Origin: Haloterrigena turkmenica DSM 5511
Lineage (GTDB): Archaea; Halobacteriota; Halobacteria; Halobacteriales; Natrialbaceae
DNA length: 64,000 nucleotides
Direction: 5' to 3'
Assembly: GCF_000025325.1 (NCBI RefSeq)
Contig: NC_013743.1
Coordinates: forward strand, 3,782,001 to 3,846,000
Shown: piece after piece, positions 8,295-16,719 of the stretch
Layout of the letters: every line of letters starts with the position of its first letter
Numbering within the stretch: position 1 is the first letter of the stretch
Program-made: the position numbers and the translations under genes
Notes under the pieces: model-generated
Databases searched by the model: none
What the model was told of the DNA's origin: nothing
The model's input: the letters and a program-made list of their open reading frames with translations, nothing else

Positions 8295-9797
8295 ATGACC
8301 GATCCGGTTCCCGAACTCGCCGATCGCGCCGCCGCCTGCGCCGACCGTCTCCTCGATGCCGATCGCGTCCTGCTGGCCTCCCACATCGACGCCGACGGAC
8401 TCACCAGCGCCGCGATCGCCGCACAGGCCTTAGAGCGCGCGGCGATACCCTTCGAGACGGTTTTCGAGAAACAACTCGACCAGGACGCCATCGCCGACAT
8501 CGCGGCGACCGACTACGACACCGTCCTCTTTACCGACTTCGGGAGCGGCCAGCTGGAGATCATCGGCGAACATGAGGACGCGGGCGCCTTCACTCCCGTC
8601 ATCGCCGACCACCACCAGCCCGCCGACCGCGACACCGAGTTCCACCTGAACCCCCTGCTGTTCGGGATCGACGGCGCCTCCGAACTCTCCGGCGCCGGCG
8701 CGAGTTACGTCCTCGCGCGAGCGCTCGCGGACACCGCGGACCGGTCGGCGGAACTGTGTTCCGATGGGGGAATGGTCACCGCCTCGGGCGCGACCGACGT
8801 CCGCGCCGATAACCGCGATCTGGCCGCCCTCGCGGTCGTCGGCGCCGTCGGCGACATGCAGGCCTCCGGCGGGGAACTCCACGGCGCTAACGAGAAGATC
8901 GTCGCGGAAGGCGTCGAGGCCGGCGTCCTCGAGACCGGCAAGGATCTGGCGCTCTACGGGAAACAGACCCGGCCGCTGCCGAAGCTGCTCGAGTACGCTA
9001 CCGACGTCCACATTCCCGGCATCTCGAACGACGAGAACGGCGCGCTCCGGTTTCTGGACGGTCTCGACCTCGAGTTGAAACGCGACGGCGAGTGGCGCCG
9101 CTGGTCGGGACTGACCAACGACGAAAAGCAGACCGTCGCCAGCGCGCTCGTCAAGCGGGCCGTCTCGACAGGCGTCCCCGCGACGAAGATCGACCAGCTC
9201 GTGAGTACGGCGTACGTCCTCCCCGAAGAGCCGGTCGGCACGGAGCTCCGGGACGCCAGCGAGTTCTCGACGCTGCTGAACGCGACTGCCCGCTACGAGC
9301 GCGCCGACGTCGGCCTCGGGGTCTGTCTCGGGGACCGCGACGGAGCGCTCGAGCGCGCCCGGAAACTGCTGCGCAACCACCGGCGCAACCTCTCGGAGGG
9401 GATCGACCTCGTCACGCGCGAGGGCGTCACCCACGAGGACCATCTCCAGTGGTTCCACGCGGGCGATGAGATCCGCGAGACCATCGTCGGCATCGTCGCC
9501 GGCATGGCGATGGGCAACGAGGGGATCAGCCGCTCGAAGCCGATTCTCGCGTTCGCGGAGAAGAGCGCGGAGGGTGACGCCGCCGAGAACGGCCAGGAGG
9601 TCAAGGTCTCCTCGCGTGGCACCCACACCCTCGTCCGGCAGGGACTGGACCTCTCTACGGTCATGGGCGAGGCCTCGCGGGCCGTCGGCGGCGACGGCGG
9701 CGGACACAACGTCGCCGCTGGCGCGACGGTACCCAAAGGAAAAGAAGACGCGTTCATCGAACGCGCCGACGAAATCGTCGGCGAGCAACTCTCCTGA
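8295..9797 (+). CDS. DHH family single-stranded DNA exonuclease, RecJ/GAN-like
   Basis: A 500-residue DHH phosphoesterase. Metal-binding motifs: HIDADG (residues 30-35), the Asp of FTDFG (D81) and DHH (105-107). The DHHA1 region near the C-terminus has the glycine-rich GGDGGGHNVAAG. Archaeal members include GAN, a 5'-3' exonuclease that binds the GINS replication complex. Haloarchaea encode several RecJ-like paralogues, so the exact role (replication, repair or RNA turnover) is not settled by sequence. The gene is single and its start is well placed after a TATA element. Confidence 0.92.
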   Translation: MTDPVPELADRAAACADRLLDADRVLLASHIDADGLTSAAIAAQALERAAIPFETVFEKQLDQDAIADIAATDYDTVLFTDFGSGQLEIIGEHEDAGAFTPVIADHHQPADRDTEFHLNPLLFGIDGASELSGAGASYVLARALADTADRSAELCSDGGMVTASGATDVRADNRDLAALAVVGAVGDMQASGGELHGANEKIVAEGVEAGVLETGKDLALYGKQTRPLPKLLEYATDVHIPGISNDENGALRFLDGLDLELKRDGEWRRWSGLTNDEKQTVASALVKRAVSTGVPATKIDQLVSTAYVLPEEPVGTELRDASEFSTLLNATARYERADVGLGVCLGDRDGALERARKLLRNHRRNLSEGIDLVTREGVTHEDHLQWFHAGDEIRETIVGIVAGMAMGNEGISRSKPILAFAEKSAEGDAAENGQEVKVSSRGTHTLVRQGLDLSTVMGEASRAVGGDGGGHNVAAGATVPKGKEDAFIERADEIVGEQLS

Positions 9798-9842
9798 CGA
9801 AAGTCGAACGGTAGCCGACTCGAGTCACAGCCCGCGGCGAAC

Positions 9843-10592
9843 TCAGGTCGACCGGTCCATCGAGGCCGGCACCGTCGGCACCAGCGGCGCCCGGGAGGTC
9901 AGCAGATACGACCCCTTCCGGACCGCGCCCTTGGCGTACTGGACCGAGCTCTTTCGAATCGGCGTCCGCTTGCCGCGGATCTGGGTCCGACCCTCGAGGA
10001 TGGCCGCGACGAGCTCGTCGCCGTCGATGTCGGCCCCGGTGGCAGCGTCGGGCGAGACGAGGATTTCGGTGTAGGCCTTACCGACGTTAGGCAGGTAGTG
10101 GGCGTCGCTGGCGCCGATCTGGGGATACTCGTGGCGACGGGCGAACGTCCGAGCGCGTCGGTTGCGGTAGCCGGTAAAGACCATGGAGTTGTAGGTCTCG
10201 ATCGCGTCGACATCCTCGATGCGACGCTTGCGAACGCCGTGGCGGCTGCGCTGGAACGGGTGGGGGACGATCGCGATGCCGCCGAGGTCGCGGACGGCCG
10301 CGACGGTTTCCGTGAAGGGCTGGCCGGGATCGGGCCGTTCCTCGACGCCGATCGCCAGCAGGTGGCCGTGGCGGGTTGACACCTCGACGCCGGGAATGCC
10401 GATCAGGCCGTACTCCGGCGCGAGTTCGGCCGCGCGGAGCGACTCGCCGATCTCGTCGTGGTCGGTGATAACGACCCCGTCGAGTCCGATGTCGGCGGCC
10501 TGCTCGAGGATGAGTTCGATCGGTTCGTGTCCATCGTAGGAGTCGTCGGAGTGAACGTGAAAATCGATCGCGAGCGGAATCTGAGTCGTCAT
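9843..10592 (-). CDS. PHP domain phosphoesterase
   Basis: A 249-residue protein of the polymerase-and-histidinol-phosphatase superfamily. The metal-binding motifs are visible: FHVHSDDSYDG (H12, H14), ITDHDEIG, HGHLLAIG and IVPHPFQRS. Stand-alone PHP proteins of this type hydrolyse small phosphate esters (for example 3',5'-bisnucleotides or histidinol-phosphate-like compounds); the substrate cannot be told from sequence. The gene is convergent with the RecJ-like gene and divergent from an unknown cluster. Confidence 0.9.
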   Translation of the reverse strand: MTTQIPLAIDFHVHSDDSYDGHEPIELILEQAADIGLDGVVITDHDEIGESLRAAELAPEYGLIGIPGVEVSTRHGHLLAIGVEERPDPGQPFTETVAAVRDLGGIAIVPHPFQRSRHGVRKRRIEDVDAIETYNSMVFTGYRNRRARTFARRHEYPQIGASDAHYLPNVGKAYTEILVSPDAATGADIDGDELVAAILEGRTQIRGKRTPIRKSSVQYAKGAVRKGSYLLTSRAPLVPTVPASMDRST

Positions 10593-10932
10593 AGCGGGAT
10601 CAGGGCGGGGGACGCTACGGCCAGTACCGCGCAGGTCCGCATAAACGCTGTGTTGCCGCTCGAGGGTCGATCGATACCCAGATTCAATATAGCATTATCA
10701 GATTTATAGTGACGAGAACCGCCCCGTGACGGACCGATCGACGACTCCAGCGAAGCGACCGAAGAGAACGACGAGGCGTCGAAACGGGGGCAGTCGGTCG
10801 AACGACGCAGAAAATCCGACCCGCCGAGAGGAGTCAGGACCGGTGGAGGCGGGCAATCGCTCGTTTCCGACGATCAGTGTGCGATCCGCGGCAGCAGACG
10901 ACGCCGATCGAGATCGACTCGCCTCGAGAGGA

Positions 10933-10946
10933 TTAGGCCACCCTAA
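10933..10946. promoter_or_regulatory. DtxR/SirR-like operator, upstream copy
   Basis: TTAGG-CCAC-CCTAA, a perfect 5-bp inverted repeat with a 4-nt spacer, the same architecture as the second copy 36 bp downstream. It lies just before the TATA-like cttatgtt (10958-10965), where a bound repressor would block TBP/TFB. The match to metal-dependent DtxR-family boxes is by resemblance only. Confidence 0.55.
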
Positions 10947-10967
10947 AGTTCGGTGGACTTATGTTGT

Positions 10968-10983
10968 TTTAGGTAGGCCTAAA
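10968..10983. promoter_or_regulatory. DtxR/SirR-like operator, downstream copy
   Basis: TTTAGG-TAGG-CCTAAA, a perfect 6-bp inverted repeat between the TATA-like element and the expected transcription start (about 10988). Corynebacterial DtxR boxes share the TTAGG...CCTAA ends, and haloarchaeal Idr/SirR sites are similar. Centre-to-centre spacing with the other copy is 36 bp. Confidence 0.58.
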
Positions 10984-11094
10984 GAACGAACGGCGGTCCC
11001 CGCTACCGTGACTCGGCGCGACGACGATTCCGCTCCTGACGGGTCGTGGCGCCGCGCGACCGCCCTGCTGTCCGCCGAGAGACTGGAGGAAACC

Positions 11095-11994
11095 ATGGTC
11101 GGAACGACACTCAGAGAGATTCGCCACGAGATCGAACGGCTGGCCAGCGACGACGGCGACTACTACGTCGTCTGCGCTCGCTCCGGCGAGCGGCCCGTCC
11201 CCGTCGCCGGCCACCGGTTCGCGACCCGCACGGCCGCGGCCGACGCGGCTCGAGTGACCGAACAGTACCGGGCAGCGCTCAGACGGTACGATCCGCAGTT
11301 GCCCTACTATGACCCAATCGTCCGGCAGGAACAGCCGCTACACGTCGGCGACGGGCCCGACGACCCTAGCGAAGACACGGGCCCAATCTCCCCGCAGCCC
11401 GTCGATCACGGCGGCGAGGCCGACGATCCGCTGATCAGTTTCTGTCACGACGTTTCCGGCGCCGTGTTCGAGGCCCTCTCGGAGAGCAATCACGACGAGG
11501 CCGAGACGGCGATCATGGAGACCTATCTGGCCGCGGCCGAGGCCACGACCGACCGGAACACGCTCTGTCTGGTGTTACTCGAGGCGATGGCGGCCGAACT
11601 CGAGCGACATCTGACCGTCGATGAACGGACGCGGCTGCTGCGGACCGCGGCGGCGAACCTCCCACCGGTTCCGTCGGCGACCGATCCCATCGAGGCGAGT
11701 CTGGCGCATCTGGACTCGCTGTCGCTGGTGCGAGCGTACGACGTCGCGCGCGAGCCGCGGACGGGGACCGACGCCTGGAGCGTCTCGCTGCGCGGGTACG
11801 CCATCGACTGCGACGGCCGGCGATTTCCGACGCTGCCGATCGGGATCGACATCCTGCGCCGGGCGTCCGAGGTGACCGCGGCGCTGAGCGTGACCGACGT
11901 GACCGCACTGGGCGAGGGCGACTGGGAACTCGTCGTGACCAGCGACGTCGAGGCGGCGGGCGGCCTCGTCTGTCTCAGGGAGGACGAGTCATGA
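11095..11994 (+). CDS. Haloarchaea-specific conserved protein of unknown function (two domains)
   Basis: A 299-residue protein. Residues 1-70 (MVGTTLREIRHEIE..., YYVVCARSGERPVPVAG, TEQYRAALRRYDPQLPYYD) form a small domain I know from haloarchaeal hypotheticals (DUF755x series; exact number not certain). Residues 110-299 form a second mainly helical then beta domain ending in WELVVTSDVEAAGG. No catalytic motif or membrane helix is visible. Start chosen for its ggagga site 4 nt upstream. Its stop overlaps the next ATG by 4 nt, so the two form an operon, apparently under the paired DtxR-like boxes. Confidence 0.8.
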   Translation: MVGTTLREIRHEIERLASDDGDYYVVCARSGERPVPVAGHRFATRTAAADAARVTEQYRAALRRYDPQLPYYDPIVRQEQPLHVGDGPDDPSEDTGPISPQPVDHGGEADDPLISFCHDVSGAVFEALSESNHDEAETAIMETYLAAAEATTDRNTLCLVLLEAMAAELERHLTVDERTRLLRTAAANLPPVPSATDPIEASLAHLDSLSLVRAYDVAREPRTGTDAWSVSLRGYAIDCDGRRFPTLPIGIDILRRASEVTAALSVTDVTALGEGDWELVVTSDVEAAGGLVCLREDES

Positions 11995-12785
11995 CGGACT
12001 CGACGGTCGTCCACCGTGCGGTGGCGTGTCTCGAGGACGAACGGGCCGACGTCGCCGACCGCGCCTCAGCCCTCGAGACGTTCGCACGACAGGTGCGGGA
12101 CGTGCCGACGGCGTCAGGACCCGCGCAAGCGGCCGTCGCCGTGCCAGCGACGCCGAAGGCGATGGCGACGGCGGTCGGATCGGCGGCCGCGACCCCGAAG
12201 CCGCCCGACGATCGCTGTGCGACCGTTAGAGAGGCGTTCGTCGACACCGTCGAGCCGCACACCATCGCGGCCGACGACGACTCGCTCGGCAAGACGATGG
12301 CGGCCGAGCTTTCGGAGGAGATCGCGGTCTCGCTGGCCGCTGAAGCCGATTGGACGCCGGCGCTCAAACGGGCCGTTCTCGAGGAAATCGAGACCCAGCG
12401 CCGGAAGACGGTGCTGCTCGAGGAGACGCTGCAGCGCGAGCGACGGACGCTCGAGGAGGCGATCGACGAAATCGACGAGATCGTCGCGTGGCTGCGAACG
12501 ACGGCCGACGAATCGCTGCTCCAGTGCGGGTTCGACGACCTACACGAGAAGCACGGCTGCCTCGAGGCCCATCGGGACCGTCTCGAGACGCTGATCGACG
12601 ATCGGCAGCGGCAGTTCTCCGGGGAGACGAACCCCCGTGGGACCGCCGACTACCGGGGGCTCGTCGCGGCGATCTACGCGGATCTCTCCGTTCAGTACCC
12701 GCTGCTATCGACCGCGACGCGGCTGTACGGGATCTGCGGCGACTGTCAGCGGACGGTTCGAGCGCATCTGGCGCGGCGCGTTTAA
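11991..12785 (+). CDS. DUF7260-type coiled-coil protein
   Basis: A 264-residue haloarchaeal protein resembling the DUF7260 family: VREAFVDTVEPH near residue 80, ALKRAVLEEIETQRRKTVLLEETLQRERR (a long amphipathic helix, about 125-170) and FDDLHEKHGCLEAHRDRLETL. No enzyme motif. Predicted cytosolic and largely helical, so probably structural or regulatory, but the function is unknown. It is translationally coupled (ATGA overlap) to the preceding unknown gene and converges on a third unknown gene. Confidence 0.82.
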   Translation: MTDSTVVHRAVACLEDERADVADRASALETFARQVRDVPTASGPAQAAVAVPATPKAMATAVGSAAATPKPPDDRCATVREAFVDTVEPHTIAADDDSLGKTMAAELSEEIAVSLAAEADWTPALKRAVLEEIETQRRKTVLLEETLQRERRTLEEAIDEIDEIVAWLRTTADESLLQCGFDDLHEKHGCLEAHRDRLETLIDDRQRQFSGETNPRGTADYRGLVAAIYADLSVQYPLLSTATRLYGICGDCQRTVRAHLARRV

Positions 12786-12809
12786 GTGATCGTCCGCTGG
12801 CGGCGCGGA

Positions 12810-13268
12810 CTACGACGACGACTTCGAGAGGCCGTCTGGGACGAAATCCGGAAGGGAAACGCTCTCGAGAACGTCTCGAACCTCGAGCGGATCGTCAGCC
12901 GCCGAGATGGTTTCGTGGATCCGTTCCATACACGTGAGGGCCCCGCTGATGGCGGCCCGACGGGTCGAGACGCGGCCGATCACCTCGGTGATCGTCTGGT
13001 CAGTGAGGAAGTACCGGTATCGCAGTTCCCAACACCGACAGAGCCCGAGTCCGGGGTGCGAGCGATCGGCGGCCGTTCGGTCCGCGATGAGCTCGAGCGG
13101 CGGCTGGCTGTAACGGTACTCGAACCGGCCGTCACAGCAGTCGATGGGTCCCCATCCCGGTGGTAATGCCTCGCATGGGATGGGGGGCTGATCGGGAGGC
13201 ATGTCCCTCCCTGAACCGGGCACGGGAGTGTCGGTTCCGCTTGCGTACGCATCGTTCGTATACCGCAT
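12810..13268 (-). CDS. Small conserved haloarchaeal protein of unknown function
   Basis: A 152-residue acidic protein. Notable features are the PPGWGPIDC segment near residue 37, FEYRYSQPPLELIADR, CRCWELRYRYFLTDQTITEVIGRVSTRRAA and a C-terminal helix-rich end DPLEVRDVLESVSLP. It resembles a family I have seen only in haloarchaea. Five cysteines (C32, two at CC around 44-45, CRC near 77-79) could bind a metal, but they are not in a standard zinc-finger arrangement. It converges on the DUF7260 gene with a 24-bp gap. Confidence 0.75.
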   Translation of the reverse strand: MRYTNDAYASGTDTPVPGSGRDMPPDQPPIPCEALPPGWGPIDCCDGRFEYRYSQPPLELIADRTAADRSHPGLGLCRCWELRYRYFLTDQTITEVIGRVSTRRAAISGALTCMERIHETISAADDPLEVRDVLESVSLPDFVPDGLSKSSS

Positions 13269-13374
13269 CCGCTACTGGGTCAGCGCCTTGTCATTCTTTC
13301 GCGAGTGACAGCTGCGAACCGCCAGCGGCCGACCGATCGTCCGACTTTTGTCTCCGCTCTCCGTCCCTCCGGGT

Positions 13375-13692
13375 ATGGCCGACTTCGATCCCGAGAAATT
13401 CGAAGACAAGTACGCCAACTACTTCCCGGAGCTCCAGCAGGCGTACAAGAACGCGTTCAATCGAATGAACGATCAGTACGACTCGGAACTGGTCCACGCG
13501 ATCGACCAGCAGGTGCTAAACGAGAGCGAACCCTTCTACGAGGGCGACGGCGAGTTCCGCATCGAGCTCCCCGACGACCCCTACGATCGACTCACGGGCG
13601 TGCTGGTCGAGCGGGATCGATTCGAGGAGGTCCTCGAGCGCCACGTCGAGGAGATCGAGACCGAACTGCAGCGAGTTTTCGGGTTCGCCTGA
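13375..13692 (+). CDS. DUF5783 family protein
   Basis: A 105-residue acidic protein matching the haloarchaeal DUF5783 type (MADFDPEKFEDKYANYFPEL..., SELVHAIDQQVLNESEPFYEG, DDPYDRLTGVLV). No membrane segment, cysteines or catalytic motif. The family is widely kept in haloarchaea, but its function is unknown. The start is the ATG at MADFDPE, since the nine residues upstream are not acidic. Confidence 0.88.
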   Translation: MADFDPEKFEDKYANYFPELQQAYKNAFNRMNDQYDSELVHAIDQQVLNESEPFYEGDGEFRIELPDDPYDRLTGVLVERDRFEEVLERHVEEIETELQRVFGFA

Positions 13693-13795
13693 TCCGGACC
13701 AGGCGACTCGAGGACCGCGATTCGGGCGTCGCGAGCGTCGGCAGCCGAACGGGTAGGACGGAAGGTTTAGGGGCACCCACATCCAAGGGTGGTCC

Positions 13796-14167
13796 ATGAG
13801 CACGGAATCCCAGAACGACGGGGACGACCTCGAAGACCGCGTCGCGAACTTCCTCCGCCGCAACTTCCCGCAGATCCAGATGCATGGCGGCAGCGCAGCG
13901 ATTCAGGACATCGACCGCGAGAGCGGCGAAGTCAGCATCGCCCTCGGCGGCGCCTGCAGCGGCTGTGGCATCTCGCCGATGACGATCCAGGCGATCAAGA
14001 GCCGGATGGTCAAGGAGATCCCCGAAATCGAGACGGTCAACGCCCACACCGGGATGGACGGCGGCGAGGCCGACATGGGCGGTGGCGACGGCATGAGCCC
14101 GTCGTTCCCCGGCGAAACCGTCGACGACGACGGCGACGCCGACGAAGGGCCGGAAGCACCGTTCTAG
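13796..14167 (+). CDS. NifU C-terminal-type Fe-S cluster scaffold protein
   Basis: A 123-residue protein of the Nfu/NifU-C family that carries or delivers iron-sulfur clusters. The domain spans residues 10-85 with the cluster-binding CSGC motif (C54, C57), preceded by HGGSAAIQDID and followed by GISPMTIQAIKSRMV. The C-terminal 40 residues are low-complexity, acidic and glycine-rich. It is cytosolic. It would serve maturation of the many Fe-S enzymes of the cell, including ferredoxins. No other SUF/ISC gene lies nearby. Confidence 0.94.
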   Translation: MSTESQNDGDDLEDRVANFLRRNFPQIQMHGGSAAIQDIDRESGEVSIALGGACSGCGISPMTIQAIKSRMVKEIPEIETVNAHTGMDGGEADMGGGDGMSPSFPGETVDDDGDADEGPEAPF

Positions 14168-14365
14168 CCGCCGGTCGTCCCGTGTAGTTCCAACCGAGTT
14201 TTTCGCTATTTCATCCGCCGAGAGGCAGTGGTTCAGCTCCCTTTCGCCGGAGTCCGCTGTGGAGCCGAGAAGCGCTCAGCGGCACCGCTGTAGGAGCCGC
14301 GATAAACGGATGCCGCGCCGACTTCGGGCGGCGCAAAACGAAGAATGTAGCGACCCCGATCGGCG

Positions 14366-14521
14366 CTACTCGAGCGATTTCGCCCGGTTCTGAAACTCGC
14401 CGCCGCATTCACACACACCGGGATGGGTGTTCGCTTCGACGACGGTTCCACACTCGAGACACTCGTATGTCGACGCCGATTCGGGGTCGTTCTCGCCTTC
14501 GACGTCCTGGTCGTGGGGCAT
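14366..14521 (-). CDS. Rubrerythrin-like zinc-ribbon small protein (DUF7129-like)
   Basis: A 51-residue protein with four cysteines in two pairs: YECLECGTVVEA (C21, C24) and GVCECGGEF (C37, C39), a compact zinc ribbon or rubredoxin-like knuckle. The acidic N-terminus is disordered. Haloarchaea encode many such small zinc proteins. The start is the ATG at MPHDQDVEG; an ATG nine codons further upstream (MIVDREVRR) is an alternative. Confidence 0.82.
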   Translation of the reverse strand: MPHDQDVEGENDPESASTYECLECGTVVEANTHPGVCECGGEFQNRAKSLE

Positions 14522-14592
14522 ACGACGCACTTCTCGGTCCACGATCATATATTCCGTGCAAGAGTATCGAAGGCGAGTAGCCGCGACGACGG

Positions 14593-15501
14593 TCAGCGCA
14601 GCTCGAGTTCTCGTTCCCACGTCCTGACCAGCGAGGTCAGGGCCCGGTTCGTCGGCACCTCGAGCCCCCGTTCGGCTGCCCGATCGACCACGTAGCCGTT
14701 GATGGCGTCGATCTCGGTGCGCCGCTCTGCGCGGACGTCCTGGTGCATTGAAGACGTGTTCGCGGCCGTCTCGCTCGCGACTGACTCGAGTGCGGCGAGC
14801 GCTTCGCGGTTCGAGAGCCCGACGTCACAGGCCCGTGCGACCCGGGCCGTCTCGCGGGCGGCGGCGCGGGAGAGGTCGGTCGCGTCGGCCTCGAGGACGG
14901 CCCCGTTTTCGGTCCGAGCCAGCGCCGTGACGGGGTTGATCCCGGCGTTAACGGCGAGTTTCTCCCAGAGGCGGCAGGGCATATCGTCGGCGACGGTCGT
15001 CTCGATCCCCGCGGTCGCGAACGCCTCGCCAACTCGATCCGCGGCGGCCGCGGGGCCGCCGTCTCGAGCCCCCAGTACGACCTCGCCGACGCCGGTACAC
15101 GCAACGACGCCCGGCTCGCGCAAAATCGCGCCGTAGGTCGCCGTTGCCGCGAGTATCGGGGCCTCGAGCCGCGCGGCGAGCGTCTCCTCGTTTCCCATGC
15201 CGTTTTGCAGGGAGCAGACGACGTCGAACGACCCCGTCGCGAGCGCGTCGGCGGCGGCCGCGGTGTCGAACGATTTGACCGTCACGACGGCCAGCTCCGC
15301 CTCGAGTCCCGTTCCGTCGGTTGTCGCCGCCGGGGACACGGTGAACGGGAAGCCGGCCGCCTCCCCCTCGAGCGTCAATCCCGACTCGCGGACGGCACGA
15401 GCGTGGGCCTCGCGGGCGACGAGCGTCACGTCGTGTTCGCGGGCGAGCAGCCCGCCGACGAGACTGCCGAGGCTTCCGGCCCCGAAGACGACGATCTCCA
15501 T
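14593..15501 (-). CDS. panE: Ketopantoate reductase (2-dehydropantoate 2-reductase)
   Basis: A 302-residue NADPH-dependent reductase making pantoate for coenzyme A. It opens with the Rossmann motif GAGSLGS (residues 7-13) and has VVTVKSFDT, NGMGNEE and LWEKLAVNAGINPVTAL, where the lysine and asparagine are the catalytic pair. The C-terminal helical domain contains SSMHQDV and EIDAINGY. Length is normal. Paralogues acting on other substrates exist, so pantoate synthesis is likely rather than proven. It is monocistronic. Confidence 0.92.
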   Translation of the reverse strand: MEIVVFGAGSLGSLVGGLLAREHDVTLVAREAHARAVRESGLTLEGEAAGFPFTVSPAATTDGTGLEAELAVVTVKSFDTAAAADALATGSFDVVCSLQNGMGNEETLAARLEAPILAATATYGAILREPGVVACTGVGEVVLGARDGGPAAAADRVGEAFATAGIETTVADDMPCRLWEKLAVNAGINPVTALARTENGAVLEADATDLSRAAARETARVARACDVGLSNREALAALESVASETAANTSSMHQDVRAERRTEIDAINGYVVDRAAERGLEVPTNRALTSLVRTWERELELR

Positions 15502-15552
15502 GGCTCGAGGTGGAACGAGCGGGCTGAAAACGGTTGTCGTCTGCGGGCCCGC

Positions 15553-15868
15553 TCAGTCCTCGGTCCAGTAGTAGCGGTTCTCGCGCTCGGTACCACAGGA
15601 CGGACACTCGTCCGGGATGTCGCGGTCGATCCGGCCCGTTTCGCCACACTCCCAGCAGCGCCACACGAGTTCGGCCTCGCCGAACTGCTGACCCGAGGGA
15701 CGTGTTCGACGCTCATTCCTTCGATCCCGTCACGCGAGGTGACGTAGAGCCCGTTCTCGTCGAACCCGCGGACCCGTCCGATCGTCTCACCGTTTTCGGT
15801 GTAAACCGTCGCTCCGAACCCCAGTCGCGACTGATTCTCGGCCGTGGTGTCTCACCGGTCGAATCTAC
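15553..15868 (-). pseudogene. Degenerate tandem copy of the rubredoxin-like DUF7130-type gene
   Basis: The minus strand still reads much of the intact neighbour at 15935-16273: TGETP near the start, then (another frame) VYTENGETIGRVRGFDENG, EGMSVEH, and after a further frame change FGEAELVWRCWECGETG and the YYWTED end. Compared with the intact gene the ATG is lost, there is at least one frame change in the first third, and one base is missing near 15698 (intact gcccgctcggg, copy gtccctcggg). Base identity in the last third remains high, so decay is recent. Sequencing error could explain one frameshift but not the lost start. Confidence 0.8.
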
Positions 15869-15934
15869 GCCGCGCGAGGTGATGAACCCTAATTCGCGAT
15901 ATAGAATAGGCCTCGGACGGCCGACCGACGCGGT

Positions 15935-16273
15935 TCAGTCCTCGGTCCAGTACATCAGGTTCTCCCGCTCGGTGCCGCAGTTCGGGCACTCGTCGGGAAG
16001 TCCCTTGTCGATGTCACCCATTTCGCCACACTCCATGCAGCGCCACATGAGTTCGGCCTCGCCGAACTCGTGACCCGAGCGGGCGTGTTCGACGCTCATC
16101 GCCTCGGCGCCCTCGCGCGTGGTGACGAAGAAGCCGCTCTGTTCGAAGCCCCGAACTTTCCCGAGTTCGTTCCCGTCCTCGTCGTAGACGACCTGCCCGA
16201 GATTGAGGTCCATGACCTCCTCGACGGCCTCTTGCTCGCCTTCTTTCGCCGGAGTCTCCCCAGTTTTGACCAT
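15935..16273 (-). CDS. Rubredoxin-like zinc-ribbon protein (DUF7130-type)
   Basis: A 112-residue protein. The N-terminal 60 residues form a small beta domain (VVYDEDGNELGKVRGFEQSGFFVTTREG). The C-terminus is a zinc ribbon, WRCMECGEMG...LPDECPNCGTE, with two CxxC pairs, ending in the conserved MYWTED. Such proteins are common in haloarchaea and of unknown role; metal binding is likely. The start ATG at MVKTGETP is supported by the degenerate copy downstream, which keeps TGETP. The two copies are a tandem duplication. Confidence 0.88.
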   Translation of the reverse strand: MVKTGETPAKEGEQEAVEEVMDLNLGQVVYDEDGNELGKVRGFEQSGFFVTTREGAEAMSVEHARSGHEFGEAELMWRCMECGEMGDIDKGLPDECPNCGTERENLMYWTED

Positions 16274-16719
16274 GGGCGAACGAACGCCGGCAACGTGAAT
16301 AAAGTCACAGCGTGCATTGTGCAAGCGACCGCTCGAGGCCCGTTCCCGGCCGGAAACAGCCGATCGTGCTGCTCGCCGATCGGCTATTACAAACTGTAAA
16401 CCAGAGACAGGGATACGGAAACCAGTGGAAGGGGTTAGCCCTGGCAATAGAAAACAATATACACTCCCTATCTAGATAGCTATCGTATGATAACCTCCCG
16501 CACAGTAGAGTTGCCCGACGGTCGGCGATCGGCCGGCCGGTGTGGTACCGACGGCACGGGGGTGAGAGCAGTACCGACCATTGCAAGGGAAAAGGTCGAC
16601 AACGATCGAGCGCTTTCGGTGGGTGTGTTGTTTCAGACGTCCGCGTTCGGTCGTCAGCTCGAGCGCTGTCCGGCCGTCGTCCCGTCTCCGAGTCACGCCG
16701 GCGGTAGCGCGAGGGAATC
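16274..16719. other. 446-bp intergenic region between divergent genes
   Basis: It contains the promoter side of the rubredoxin-like gene and, toward the hydrolase gene, an AT-rich patch with a TATA-like aacaatatac (16454-16463) and the perfect 12-bp palindrome ctatctagatag (16468-16479). An ORF starts at 16487, at leaderless distance, and runs into the hydrolase start. Apart from these nothing is recognisable. Confidence 0.5.
16468..16479. promoter_or_regulatory. 12-bp perfect palindrome next to a TATA element
   Basis: CTATCTAGATAG lies about 15 nt downstream of the TATA-like aacaatatac and just before the expected transcription start. This is a typical position for an archaeal repressor site. 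No family can be assigned. Confidence 0.4.

Larger units (their letters stand above)
10593..11094. other. 502-bp intergenic region with regulatory sequences
   Basis: The frame of the downstream gene stays open to a GTG at 10726, but that stretch would encode a strongly basic, arginine-rich segment unlike haloarchaeal protein, so I treat it as non-coding. It holds an AT-rich patch (10686-10712) and, at 10933-10983, two inverted repeats of the TTAGG-N4-CCTAA type flanking a TATA-like element. A good ribosome-binding site ggagga precedes the ATG at 11095. A GTG at 11008 is a possible alternative start. Confidence 0.6.

Noticed and set aside
10726-11094. N-terminal extension of the gene starting at 11095
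   Set aside because: The extra 123 residues are strongly basic and disordered, and the bases carry a TATA-like element and two operator-like repeats. A ribosome-binding site directly precedes the ATG at 11095.
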